64,000 bases of DNA from an uncultured Roseateles sp. GTDB lineage: Bacteria > Pseudomonadota > Gammaproteobacteria > Burkholderiales > Burkholderiaceae_C. This document shows positions 18,134-26,107 of this stretch, one piece after another. The stretch is taken from the NCBI RefSeq assembly GCF_945956965.1, contig NZ_CAMFJS010000010.1:88496-152495 (forward strand), in the 5' to 3' direction. Made by a program: the position numbers and the translations under genes. Positions within the stretch are counted from its first letter, which is position 1, and the number at the start of each line of letters is the position of its first letter. The notes beneath the pieces were generated by a model, which saw nothing but the letters and a program-made list of their open reading frames with translations, did no database searches and was not told the origin of the DNA.

Positions 18134-18490
18134 GTCATGACGGCTGGGCTATACGCGGCGGTGGAAACTTGGAGCGCCATGTCGTGTTATTCAGAAGTTA
18201 TGTGCCTTAGCGCCTTGATATTCCGTCAGCCGGCAATACCGCGTGTGAACGGGAATTGCCAAGGCCGTCGGACCAACGGGGCGCAATTGCAGGGTATTCG
18301 GGTGAAGCCGCGCCGATAGGGCGCACTGCGCGCCCTATCTCTAGTCGGCGCAGTGCAATATGACCAAACTGCAGCACATAAGCAGCCGGAGAATCCTAGC
18401 AGTGACAGCCTTGCCTGCCGCCGCTTATTCCCCCCAATTCGAATGGGCGGTTAACCCTGAGTAAGCCCAGCCCAGCTGGAGTGACTGGGC
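18134..18490. other. Intergenic region with one perfect hairpin, no gene seen
   Basis: About 360 bp between the MASE1 gene start and the hns terminator. Short open frames lack family similarity and ribosome sites. The one notable element is the hairpin at 18315-18339. The part next to 18133 presumably contains the promoter of the MASE1 gene. Confidence 0.5.
18315..18339. other. Perfect 10-bp hairpin
   Basis: GATAGGGCGC / GCGCCCTATC with a 5-nt loop (ACTGC). No T-run follows on either strand, so it is not a standard terminator. It may be a regulator site or an RNA structure; function unknown. Confidence 0.55.
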
Positions 18491-18518
18491 AAAAAAAAGC
18501 CACCCTTAACAGGTGGCT
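18491..18518 (-). terminator. Intrinsic terminator of the H-NS gene
   Basis: On the minus strand, AGCCACC / GGTGGCT form a 7-bp stem followed by a run of eight T (A8 at 18491-18498 on the plus strand). It lies 42 bp after the H-NS stop codon. Confidence 0.88.
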
Positions 18519-18560
18519 GATTCAATTCAAAGGCATTTGATTGCCCTTGAATCGGGCCGA

Positions 18561-18857
18561 TTAGACGTGGAAATCTGCCAGGTTGGCGCCAGCCGAAATA
18601 GCGGCTTTCAGCCACTTGGGTTGCAGGCCGCGGCCGCTCCAGGTTTCGCCAGTGGCTTGATTGCGATACTTGACCGCCACCTTGGATGTTTTTGCTTGCT
18701 TGGCGGGGCGGCTGCTCAGATCGGCTGCCGTCAAGCCATAGTCGCTCATCAAGGACTTGACTTTCGCAATCGCATCCGCGCGCTCACGTTCCTTGGTTTC
18801 CGAAATTTGCTCGTCAAGAGCGGCTCGTTGAGCCAAAAGGTCTTTCAGTGATGCCAT
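18561..18857 (-). CDS. H-NS family nucleoid-associated protein
   Basis: 98-residue DNA-binding protein that coats and silences AT-rich DNA. The start at 18857 (MASLKDLLAQRAALDEQI) has the ribosome site GAGGG. The N-terminal half is a predicted coiled coil for dimerisation. The C-terminal domain has YRNQATGETWSGRGLQPKWL, with the WSGRGxQPKWL motif in which the family's usual Arg before Gln-Pro is replaced by Leu. It ends in the short NLADFHV tail common in Burkholderiales paralogues. It has its own promoter and terminator. Confidence 0.93.
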   Translation of the reverse strand: MASLKDLLAQRAALDEQISETKERERADAIAKVKSLMSDYGLTAADLSSRPAKQAKTSKVAVKYRNQATGETWSGRGLQPKWLKAAISAGANLADFHV

Positions 18858-18894
18858 ATGCAAACCCTCGCGAAATATGGATAAATCCAAACTG

Positions 18895-18914
18895 GTGCCA
18901 GTCATTATAGGCAC
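18895..18914 (-). promoter_or_regulatory. Probable hns promoter -10 element within an inverted repeat
   Basis: On the minus strand a perfect TATAAT (18904-18909) lies 46 bp upstream of the H-NS start codon. It is flanked by GTGCC and GGCAC, a 5-bp inverted repeat with the -10 in the spacer, so a repressor bound there would cover the promoter. No good -35 is visible at the proper distance. Confidence 0.45.
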
Positions 18915-19043
18915 AAGCTGCCCGGAAGATGTATACGGGTATTTTGCGGATGGGTTTGCAAAGGCGGCGGGATGTTGTCTGGCTGATACATCCTGATACA
19001 CCTGGGGCGCCATCGAGCGATCTGATACTCGGACTGATTCAGC

Positions 19044-20093
19044 TTATTTGTAGCCGACGCGATCCAGCATTTGCTGCACCTTGGGCAGATTGGCGCCAAT
19101 CTTGGCGACCGGAATGGTTTCGCTCTTGAAGGTGCCCATAGCCTCCAGCGCTGGGTTGGCAGGGCGCACGCCCGGCACGGCCGGCCATTCGTTATTACCG
19201 TTGGCGAAATAGCCTTGCGCTTCGTTGCTGCTCAGATACTCCAGGAACTTGATCGCGTTGTCGCGGTGCTTGGCATGCTTGGCGACGGCGCCGCCGGCAA
19301 TATTCAGGTGAGTGCCCCAGGATTGTTGATTCGGGAATACAACGCCCACCTTTTCCATCGCCGCGCGGTCGTCCGGCTTATCTGAGCGCATCATCCGCGC
19401 CAAATAATAGGTATTGGTGATGGCAATGCCGCATTCACCGCTGGCCACGGCCTTGATCTGGTCGGTATCGCCGCCCTTGGGGGCGCGCGCCATATTGGCG
19501 ACCATACCTTTGAGCCAGCTTTCCGTGGCTTCTGCGCCCAAATGCTCATAGACGGCGCCGAACAGTGACAGGTTATAGGGGTGCGAACCCGAGCGGGTGC
19601 ACAACTGGCCCTTGTTTTTCGGATCGCCCAAATCCTGGTAGTTCAAAACGTCGGCTTTCTTGACGTTCAACTTGTTGTAAACAATGACGCGGGCGCGGGT
19701 CGACAGGCCAAACCATTCGATGCCTTTGTCGTCAGCTTGGGCGCGCAGATTGGCGGGAATGCGCTGCTCCAGCACGCTGGATTTGATAGGCTGAAAAAGA
19801 CCGTCTTGGTCGGCTTGCCAAAGGCGGGCCGCATCCACCAACAAAATCACATCGGCGGGGCTGGCCGCACCTTCGCTTTTCAGGCGAGCCAACAGACCCG
19901 CATCATCGGTATCTACCCGATTGATTTTGATGCCGGTGGCTTTGGTGAAATTGGCGTACAGCGCCTCATCGGTTTGGTAGTGCCGCGCCGAATATAGATT
20001 GAGGACTTGTTGGTCCTGTGCCGAGGCTTGCAGCGCAATACCGCTGAGCAGGGCGAGAGAGAGCAAGGGCTTGACGAGCTTGGGCAGACGCAT
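19044..20093 (-). CDS. fbpA: Periplasmic ferric-iron-binding protein (FbpA/FutA type)
   Basis: 349-residue binding protein for ferric iron import. A signal peptide (MRLPKLVKPLLSLALLSGIA, cleavage near QASA-Q) precedes a mature domain beginning VLNLYSARHYQTDEALY. The Tyr of YSARHY and the Tyr pair in ITNTYYLARMM are the iron-ligand positions of the FbpA/FutA family. LCTRSGSHPYNLS and PKGGDTDQIKAVASGECG are further family blocks. A perfect Fur-like palindrome lies 40 bp upstream of the start. The FbpB/FbpC permease and ATPase are not next to it, so the partner transporter must be elsewhere. Confidence 0.9.
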   Translation of the reverse strand: MRLPKLVKPLLSLALLSGIALQASAQDQQVLNLYSARHYQTDEALYANFTKATGIKINRVDTDDAGLLARLKSEGAASPADVILLVDAARLWQADQDGLFQPIKSSVLEQRIPANLRAQADDKGIEWFGLSTRARVIVYNKLNVKKADVLNYQDLGDPKNKGQLCTRSGSHPYNLSLFGAVYEHLGAEATESWLKGMVANMARAPKGGDTDQIKAVASGECGIAITNTYYLARMMRSDKPDDRAAMEKVGVVFPNQQSWGTHLNIAGGAVAKHAKHRDNAIKFLEYLSSNEAQGYFANGNNEWPAVPGVRPANPALEAMGTFKSETIPVAKIGANLPKVQQMLDRVGYK

Positions 20094-20132
20094 GAGGACT
20101 CCGAACCTAAAAACAGGATGGATGGGAGTCTA

Positions 20133-20161
20133 ACTCAAACAAGAATGATTCTTGTTTGAGT
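20133..20161. promoter_or_regulatory. 29-bp perfect palindrome, probable Fur operator
   Basis: ACTCAAACAAGAAT-G-ATTCTTGTTTGAGT. The central AAGAATGATTCTT agrees with the 7-1-7 Fur pattern (AATnATT core), and it lies just upstream of an iron-binding protein gene, so Fur control is the natural reading. The arms extend five bases beyond a normal 19-bp Fur box. The AT-rich ends could also let it act as a hairpin. Confidence 0.7.
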
Positions 20162-20270
20162 TTTGTCGGTGCTGTTGGCTTGCCGGATTCAGATCGCTGG
20201 CGGCACCTGCCGGGGTGTGCGCTATGGGCTCCAATAGAGCCGCAGGCCCGGCAGGACCGGGCTGGCGCAA

Positions 20271-20316
20271 AAGCGCCCCTGATGCGCGGCATGAGGGGCG
20301 TCGCATCAGGGCGCTT
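20271..20316 (-). terminator. Stem-loop terminator after yggX
   Basis: AAGCGCCCcTGATGCG and CGCATCAGGGCGCTT pair over about 15 bp around a ~16-nt loop. On the minus strand the stem ends in CGCTTTTGCG, a short T4 tract. It sits 21 bp after the yggX stop. Confidence 0.65.
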
Positions 20317-20337
20317 AGGCTTGGGGCTGAGTCGTGC

Positions 20338-20610
20338 TCAGGCCGCCGGTGGCACGTAGCCAGCCACGGCTTCGGCGCCGGTGCCGAAGAAGAACTGCTC
20401 CATCTGGCGGGCCAGGTATTGGCGGGCGCGCAGATCGGCCAGGTTCAGGCGGTTCTCGTTCACCAGCATGGTCTGGTGCTTGAGCCACAGGGCCCAGGCT
20501 TCCTTGCTGACTTCTTGATAGATGCGCTTGCCCAGATCACCGGGGTAGGGCGCGAAGTCCAGGCCCTCGCCTTCCTTCTTCAGATGAACACATTGCACGG
20601 TGCGAGCCAT
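20338..20610 (-). CDS. yggX: Fe(2+)-trafficking / oxidative damage protection protein YggX
   Basis: 90-residue cytoplasmic protein linked to protection and repair of Fe-S clusters. Start ATG 20610 gives [19 protein letters not shown], with the conserved Cys7. [19 protein letters not shown] and [16 protein letters not shown] are the family signature blocks, and [16 protein letters not shown] closes the domain. It lies 87 bp after argA on the same strand, a pairing common in betaproteobacteria. It ends before the Fur-controlled iron-binding gene. Confidence 0.95.
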   Translation of the reverse strand: MARTVQCVHLKKEGEGLDFAPYPGDLGKRIYQEVSKEAWALWLKHQTMLVNENRLNLADLRARQYLARQMEQFFFGTGAEAVAGYVPPAA

Positions 20611-20697
20611 GGCTTTACCTCTTCTCAGCTTGAAAAAATCATGGCGCGCCAATGAGCGCGCCGGGGAAAAAATGAGTGGCGATGACGTTCTGCGGAC

Positions 20698-22038
20698 TTA
20701 GCTCAACTTCTTGACCAAGACCTGCGAGCGCCTGTCCCAGTTGTATTTTCGCTTGCGTTCCTCGGGCAGCCACTCGGGGTCGACCTGGACAAAGCCGCGC
20801 TTGATGAACCAGTGCATGGTGCGGGTGGTCAGCACAAAAATGCTGGGGATGCCCATGGCCTTGGCGCGCTGTTCGACCCGCTTCAAGATGCGGTCGCCAT
20901 CGCCCTGTCCTTGCACGGCGGGTGAGACGGTCAGCGCCGCCATCTCCGCGGTTTTCGCTTCCACATAGGGGTAGAGCGCGGCGCAGCCGAAGATGACGCC
21001 GTCATGCTCGATCACGGTGTAGAGCTCGACATCGCGCTCGATCTCGGTGCGGTCGCGTTTGACCAGGGTGCCGTCGCGCTCGAAGGGCTCGATCAAGTTA
21101 ATGATGCCGGCCACATCGTCCGAGCTGGCTTCGCGCAGGCTTTCCAGCTTCTCGTCCACCACCATGGTGCCGATGCCGTCGTGGGTGTAGACCTCTTGCA
21201 GCAGCGCCCCGTCCACCGCCAGCGGCAGGATGTGGGAGCGCTCCACGCCGCCTTGGCAGGCGCGCACGCAGTGCTGCAGATAAAAGCCCACATCCAGCGG
21301 CGAGGTTGGCTTGGGCGCGGCGGCCAGCATGCGCAGGGCGTCTTTCAGGGCCAGTTCGGTGTCGATGGCGCTGGCGGGGTCGCTCGGGTCTTCGGGAACA
21401 CCGGCGACTTCGCACACAAACAGCAGTTTGTCGGCCTGCAGGGCGATGGCGGTGCTGGTGGCCACGTCTTCCATGCTCAGATTAAAGGCCTCGCCGGTGG
21501 GCGAAAAGCCAAAGGGCGAGAGCAAGACGATGGCGCCGATGTCGATGGCTTTTTGAATCGCCGTGGCGTCCACCTTGCGCACCACGCCGCTGTGCTGGAA
21601 GTCCACGCCGTCCACGATGCCCACGGGCCGCGCGGTCAGGAAATTGCCCGACACCACCCGCACGGCTGCATTGGCCATGGGCGTATTGGGTAAGCCTTGG
21701 GAGAACGCGGCTTCGATCTCAAATCGGAGCTGACCGGCGGCTTCTTGGGCGCAGTCCAGCGTCACGGCATCGGTGATACGCATGCCCTGGGCGTAGCGTT
21801 CGGGTTGGCCCTTGGCGGCGAGTTGCTCGTTCACCTGGGGGCGGAAGCCGTGCACCAGCACGATCTTGATGCCCATGGCATGCAGAATCGCCAGATCCTG
21901 CACAAAGGCGTTCAATTTGCCTGCGGCGACCAGCTCACCGGTCATCCCGACCACAAAGGTTTCCCCTCGGTAGGCGTGGATATAGGGCGCGACGGAGCGA
22001 AACCAGGGGACGAAGGTGTGGGGGAAAACCAGGCTCAT
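20698..22038 (-). CDS. argA: Amino-acid N-acetyltransferase (N-acetylglutamate synthase)
   Basis: Catalyses acetylation of glutamate, the first step of arginine synthesis. The 446-residue protein has an N-terminal amino-acid-kinase-like domain (VVGMTGELVAAGKL, KIVLVHGFRPQVNEQLAA, VLLSPFGFSPTGEAFNLS) that binds the arginine feedback inhibitor. A C-terminal GNAT domain (~295-446, AALTVSPAVQGQGDGDRILK) carries the active site. Length and order fit classical bifunctional-fold ArgA. Its start codon is only about 20 bp from the earliest possible start of the divergent hrpA. Confidence 0.95.
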   Translation of the reverse strand: MSLVFPHTFVPWFRSVAPYIHAYRGETFVVGMTGELVAAGKLNAFVQDLAILHAMGIKIVLVHGFRPQVNEQLAAKGQPERYAQGMRITDAVTLDCAQEAAGQLRFEIEAAFSQGLPNTPMANAAVRVVSGNFLTARPVGIVDGVDFQHSGVVRKVDATAIQKAIDIGAIVLLSPFGFSPTGEAFNLSMEDVATSTAIALQADKLLFVCEVAGVPEDPSDPASAIDTELALKDALRMLAAAPKPTSPLDVGFYLQHCVRACQGGVERSHILPLAVDGALLQEVYTHDGIGTMVVDEKLESLREASSDDVAGIINLIEPFERDGTLVKRDRTEIERDVELYTVIEHDGVIFGCAALYPYVEAKTAEMAALTVSPAVQGQGDGDRILKRVEQRAKAMGIPSIFVLTTRTMHWFIKRGFVQVDPEWLPEERKRKYNWDRRSQVLVKKLS

Positions 22039-22058
22039 GCCCGGATTGTGCCGCAGCG

Positions 22059-25000
22059 ATGCCGCCGCTTGCGGCCGCTGGCCTCGCCTGCACGGATAAT
22101 CCGCGCCTCGTGAACGAAAAGACCACTCCCCCCCAGCCGCCTAAGGCAGCAGCGCAGCGCAAGAACCCGATGGCCGCCCGTGCCGTCTTGGCCAATCCGC
22201 TGCCCCCCATCACCTTCCCGGAATCGCTGCCTGTTTCTGCCCGGCGCGATGACATTGCGCGGGCTCTCGAAGAGCACCAGGTCATCATCGTCTGCGGTGA
22301 GACCGGCTCCGGCAAGACCACCCAGCTGCCCAAGATTGCCCTGGCCCTGGGCCGCGGCCGCGCCAACACCGGCAAGCTGATCGGCCACACCCAGCCGCGC
22401 CGCATTGCCGCCAGCAGCGTCGCCAAGCGCATTGCCGACGAGCTGAAAACGCCGCTGGGCGAAATCGTGGGCTACAAGGTGCGCTTCCAGGACCGCCTGC
22501 AGCCCGGCGCCAGCGTCAAGCTGATGACCGACGGTATCTTGCTGGCCGAGACGCAGACCGACCCGCTGCTCAAAGCCTACGACACGCTGATCATCGACGA
22601 GGCCCACGAGCGCTCGCTGAACATCGATTTTTTGCTGGGCTATCTGCGCGAGGTGCTGGCGCGGCGGCCCGACCTGAAGCTGATCGTCACCTCGGCCACC
22701 ATCGACGCCGACCGTTTCGCCAAGCATTTCGAGTCCAGCAAGGGCCCGGCGCCGGTGCTGATGGTCTCGGGCCGCACCTTCCCGGTGGAGCAGCGTTACC
22801 GCCCCTTTGAAGAGTCCCGCGAGTACGACCTCAACAACGCCATCTGCGATGCGGTGGACGAGTTGTGGCGCGAGGGTGGTGGCGATGTGCTGGTCTTCCT
22901 GCCCGGCGAGCGTGAAATCCGCGAAGCCGCCGAGGCGCTGCGCAAACATCACCCGCCCGGCGTGGAGGTCTTGCCGTTGTTTGCGCGCCTGTCGCAGCAA
23001 GAACAAGACCGGGTGTTTGAGCCGCATGGCCAGCGCCGCATCGTCTTGGCCACCAATGTGGCCGAAACCTCGCTGACCGTGCCCGGCATCCGCTATGTGA
23101 TTGACCCAGGTCTCGCCCGCGTCAAACGCTACAGCTACCGCAACAAGGTGGAACAGCTGCAGATCGAGCCGGTCAGCCAGAGCTCGGCCAACCAGCGCGC
23201 CGGCCGTTGCGGGCGGGTGAGTAACGGCATCTGCATCCGGCTGTACGAGGAGAAGGACTACCTCGCCCGGCCGCGCTTCACTGACCCCGAAATTCTGCGT
23301 TCCTCCCTGGCCGGGGTGATTCTGCGCATGAAGTCGCTGGGCCTGGGGCAGGTGGATGATTTCCCCTTCATCGAGCCGCCGCCCCGCAAGGCGATTGCCG
23401 ACGGTTATCAGCTGCTCAATGAATTGGGCGCGGTGGATGAGGCCAATGACTTGACGCCCATGGGCAAGGAATTGTCCAAGCTGCCGCTGGACCCGCGGGT
23501 GGGCCGGATGATTCTGGAAGCGCGTTCGCGCGAGGCCTTGAACGAGGTGCTGATCATCGCCAGCGCCCTCAGCGGCCAAGACGTGCGCGACCGGCCGATG
23601 GAGCAGCAACAAGCCGCCGACGAAAAGCACAAAAAGTTCGACGACGAGAAGAGCGAATTTCTGGGCTATCTGAAGCTGTGGAAGTGGATCGAGGAAGCCA
23701 AGGGCGGCCACGGCGAACATAAGCTTTCAAATCGACGGTATGAAGCCCTGCTGCGCGAAAACTTCGTCAGCCCGCGCCGCGTGCGCGAGTGGAAAGACAT
23801 CTACTCGCAACTCCACACCGTGGTGGCCGAACATGGCTGGCGCCTGAACGGCAGCCCGGCCACTTACGAGCAACTGCACCTGAGCATGTTGGCCGGCTTG
23901 CTCGGCAATCTGGGTTGCAAGAGTGATGAGGACGAGTGGTATCTGGGCGCCCGCGGCATCAAGTTCTGGCGCCATCCCGGCGCGCATCTGAGCAAGAAGC
24001 CGGGGCGTTGGATCGTGGCCGCCGAGTTGGTGGACACCACGCGCTTGTTCGGCCGCGGCATTGCCAATATCGAGCCGCAATGGCTGCCGGGCATTGCCGG
24101 CCACCTGATCAAAACCCAGCTGCTGGAACCGCATTGGGAAAAGAAGGCGGCCGAGGTGATCGCGCTGGAGCGGGCCACGCTTTACGGCATCGTCATCTAC
24201 AACAACCGCCGTGTCAATTTTGGCAATGTGGATGCCAAGGCGGCGCGCGAGATTTTTATCCGCGAAGCGCTGGTCAACGGTGAGTGGGAGAGCCGCTTGG
24301 CCTTCCTGGCGCACAACGCCAAGCAGATCGCCAAGGTCGAGGAGCTGGAGCACAAATCGCGCCGGCAAGACGTGTTGATCGACGACGAGCTGATCTACGC
24401 CTACTACGACAGCCAGCTGCCCGCCGATGTGTACTCCGGCGCCACGCTGGAGCGCTGGTACCGCCATGCCTCGAAGTTAGAGCCCAAGCTGCTGCACCTC
24501 AGCCGCGAGGAGCTGATGCGCCACGAGGCCGCCGGCATCACCACCAGCGCCTTCCCCAAAATGATTCGCTTGGGCGGCGTGGACTGCGCGGCCGACTATC
24601 TGCATCAACCAGGTGATGCACGTGACGGCGTCACCGTCACCGTGCCGATTTACGCCTTGAATCAGGTTAGCGAGGAGCGCTCCGAGTGGCTGGTGCCCGG
24701 CATGCTGGAGGCCAAGGTGATGGCCTTGCTCAAGAGCTTGCATCAGCGCCCGCGTTCGCGCCTGGTGCCTTTGCCGGACTTCATCAAGGAGTTCGTCGCC
24801 ACGCACCCATTTGCGCAGGGGCCGCTGGTCGATGTGTTGCTGAAAGCCGTGAAAGAGCGCAGCCAGATTGCTGTGCAGCGCAATGACTTCAAGCTGGAGC
24901 AATTGCAGCCGCATTTGTTCATGAACTTCCGCGTGGTGGACGAACATGGCCGCCAGCTGGGGCAGGGGCGGCATTTGGCCGCGCTCAAGTCCGAGTTGGG

Positions 25001-26015
25001 CGGGCAGGCGCGTTCGGCCTTCCAGGCGCTGGCGGCTTTGAAGATGCCGGCCACGGCTGCTGCACCTTCCGCGCCACCCGCGCCTTTGCCGCCGGTGGCA
25101 AAAGGCGGCATTCGCGCCGAAGTGGCAGCGCCGCCCAAAGCCTCGGCGGCGGCAACAGCCACCGCCAGCAAGACCTACACCGCCTGGACCTTTGGCGAGC
25201 TGCCCGAGCTGATGGAAGTGCGCCGTGGTGCGCAGACGCTGATCGGCTTCCCGGCGCTGCTGGACCGCGGCACGCATGTGGAGATCGAGGTGTTTGACGA
25301 GCCCGAGGTGGCTGCTGCCAAGCACCGCCTGGGCCTGCGCCGGCTGGTCGCTCTGCAGCTCAAGGAGCCGCTCAAGTTCCTGGAGAAAAACATCCCGGAT
25401 CTGCAAAAGATGTCGGTGCTCTATATGAACCTGGGCACGGCCGAAGAGCTGCGCGAGCAGATCATCGGCGTGGCGCTGGAGCGGGCCTTCTTGGCCGAGC
25501 CCTTGCCGCAGGACGAGTTCCAGTTCAAGGCGCGGATTGAAGAAGGCCGCGCCCGCCTGAACCTGATTGCGCAGGAAGTGGCGCGCCAGACCGGTGTGGT
25601 GCTGACCGAGTTTGCCGCCGCCAGCCGCAAGCTCAAGGACGCCCGCGCGGGCAAGGAGGTGGGCGATGACATCAGCGCCCAGCTGCAACGCCTGGTGCCC
25701 AAGAATGTCGTCACCGCCACTCCCTGGGCCCAGCTGCAGCATCTGCCGCGCTATCTGAAGGCCATCACGGCGCGGCTGGACAAGCTGCGCGCCGACCCCG
25801 CCCGCGATGCCAAGCTGTTGGCCGAGCTGCGCCCGTTGGAGCAGCGCTATCTGCGCCGCGTCATCGAGCTCAAGGGCACGCAGGACAGTCGCTTGCTGGA
25901 CTTCCGCTGGCAGCTGGAGGAATTGCGCGTGAGCCTGTTCGCGCAAGAGTTACGCACGCCGCAGCCGGTCAGCGTGAAGCGGCTGGAAAAGGTCTGGGGC
26001 AGTCTGACGAATTGA
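22059..26015 (+). CDS. hrpA: ATP-dependent RNA helicase HrpA
   Basis: DEAH-box RNA helicase of 1318 residues, the usual HrpA length. Motifs: Walker A GETGSGKTTQLPKIAL (~86), DEAH as IIDEAHERSLNIDFLLGY, motif III TSATIDADRFAKHF, and QRAGRCGRVSNGICIRLY. The helicase-associated and OB regions follow, then the long DUF3418 C-terminal region (~740 onward), interrupted near residues 1000-1040 by an Ala/Pro-rich linker. Start is uncertain: ATG 22059 would leave 20 bp from the argA start, GTG 22110 and ATG 22170 (MAARAVLANPLPP) are alternatives, the last leaving more room for divergent promoters. HrpA is implicated in mRNA processing and rescue of stalled ribosomes. Confidence 0.95.
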   Translation: MPPLAAAGLACTDNPRLVNEKTTPPQPPKAAAQRKNPMAARAVLANPLPPITFPESLPVSARRDDIARALEEHQVIIVCGETGSGKTTQLPKIALALGRGRANTGKLIGHTQPRRIAASSVAKRIADELKTPLGEIVGYKVRFQDRLQPGASVKLMTDGILLAETQTDPLLKAYDTLIIDEAHERSLNIDFLLGYLREVLARRPDLKLIVTSATIDADRFAKHFESSKGPAPVLMVSGRTFPVEQRYRPFEESREYDLNNAICDAVDELWREGGGDVLVFLPGEREIREAAEALRKHHPPGVEVLPLFARLSQQEQDRVFEPHGQRRIVLATNVAETSLTVPGIRYVIDPGLARVKRYSYRNKVEQLQIEPVSQSSANQRAGRCGRVSNGICIRLYEEKDYLARPRFTDPEILRSSLAGVILRMKSLGLGQVDDFPFIEPPPRKAIADGYQLLNELGAVDEANDLTPMGKELSKLPLDPRVGRMILEARSREALNEVLIIASALSGQDVRDRPMEQQQAADEKHKKFDDEKSEFLGYLKLWKWIEEAKGGHGEHKLSNRRYEALLRENFVSPRRVREWKDIYSQLHTVVAEHGWRLNGSPATYEQLHLSMLAGLLGNLGCKSDEDEWYLGARGIKFWRHPGAHLSKKPGRWIVAAELVDTTRLFGRGIANIEPQWLPGIAGHLIKTQLLEPHWEKKAAEVIALERATLYGIVIYNNRRVNFGNVDAKAAREIFIREALVNGEWESRLAFLAHNAKQIAKVEELEHKSRRQDVLIDDELIYAYYDSQLPADVYSGATLERWYRHASKLEPKLLHLSREELMRHEAAGITTSAFPKMIRLGGVDCAADYLHQPGDARDGVTVTVPIYALNQVSEERSEWLVPGMLEAKVMALLKSLHQRPRSRLVPLPDFIKEFVATHPFAQGPLVDVLLKAVKERSQIAVQRNDFKLEQLQPHLFMNFRVVDEHGRQLGQGRHLAALKSELGGQARSAFQALAALKMPATAAAPSAPPAPLPPVAKGGIRAEVAAPPKASAAATATASKTYTAWTFGELPELMEVRRGAQTLIGFPALLDRGTHVEIEVFDEPEVAAAKHRLGLRRLVALQLKEPLKFLEKNIPDLQKMSVLYMNLGTAEELREQIIGVALERAFLAEPLPQDEFQFKARIEEGRARLNLIAQEVARQTGVVLTEFAAASRKLKDARAGKEVGDDISAQLQRLVPKNVVTATPWAQLQHLPRYLKAITARLDKLRADPARDAKLLAELRPLEQRYLRRVIELKGTQDSRLLDFRWQLEELRVSLFAQELRTPQPVSVKRLEKVWGSLTN

Positions 26016-26050
26016 CCTTCCCGTGCGGGGCTGGAGAGGGTGGAGCGCTC

Positions 26051-26106
26051 AGGCTCATGTCAGCCAGCCAAGGCCACAATGCAAGACGTAGCTGAGCCTC
26101 TTGCAT
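26051..26106 (+). promoter_or_regulatory. Two overlapping inverted repeats just before a GTG start
   Basis: AGGCTCA (26051-26057) can pair with TGAGCCT (26093-26099). ATGCAAGA (26079-26086) can pair with TCTTGCAT (26099-26106). The two structures share base 26099 and interlock, so they are mutually exclusive or a pseudoknot. The second ends one base before the GTG start at 26108 and would cover its ribosome site. A regulatory role is inferred from geometry alone. Confidence 0.35.
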
Positions 26107-26107
26107 C

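Noticed and set aside
22035..23720. 561-codon minus-strand open frame opposite hrpA
   Set aside because: Composition is the mirror of high-GC third-position bias (His/Gln/Ala/Gly-rich) and the plus strand encodes an unmistakable helicase.
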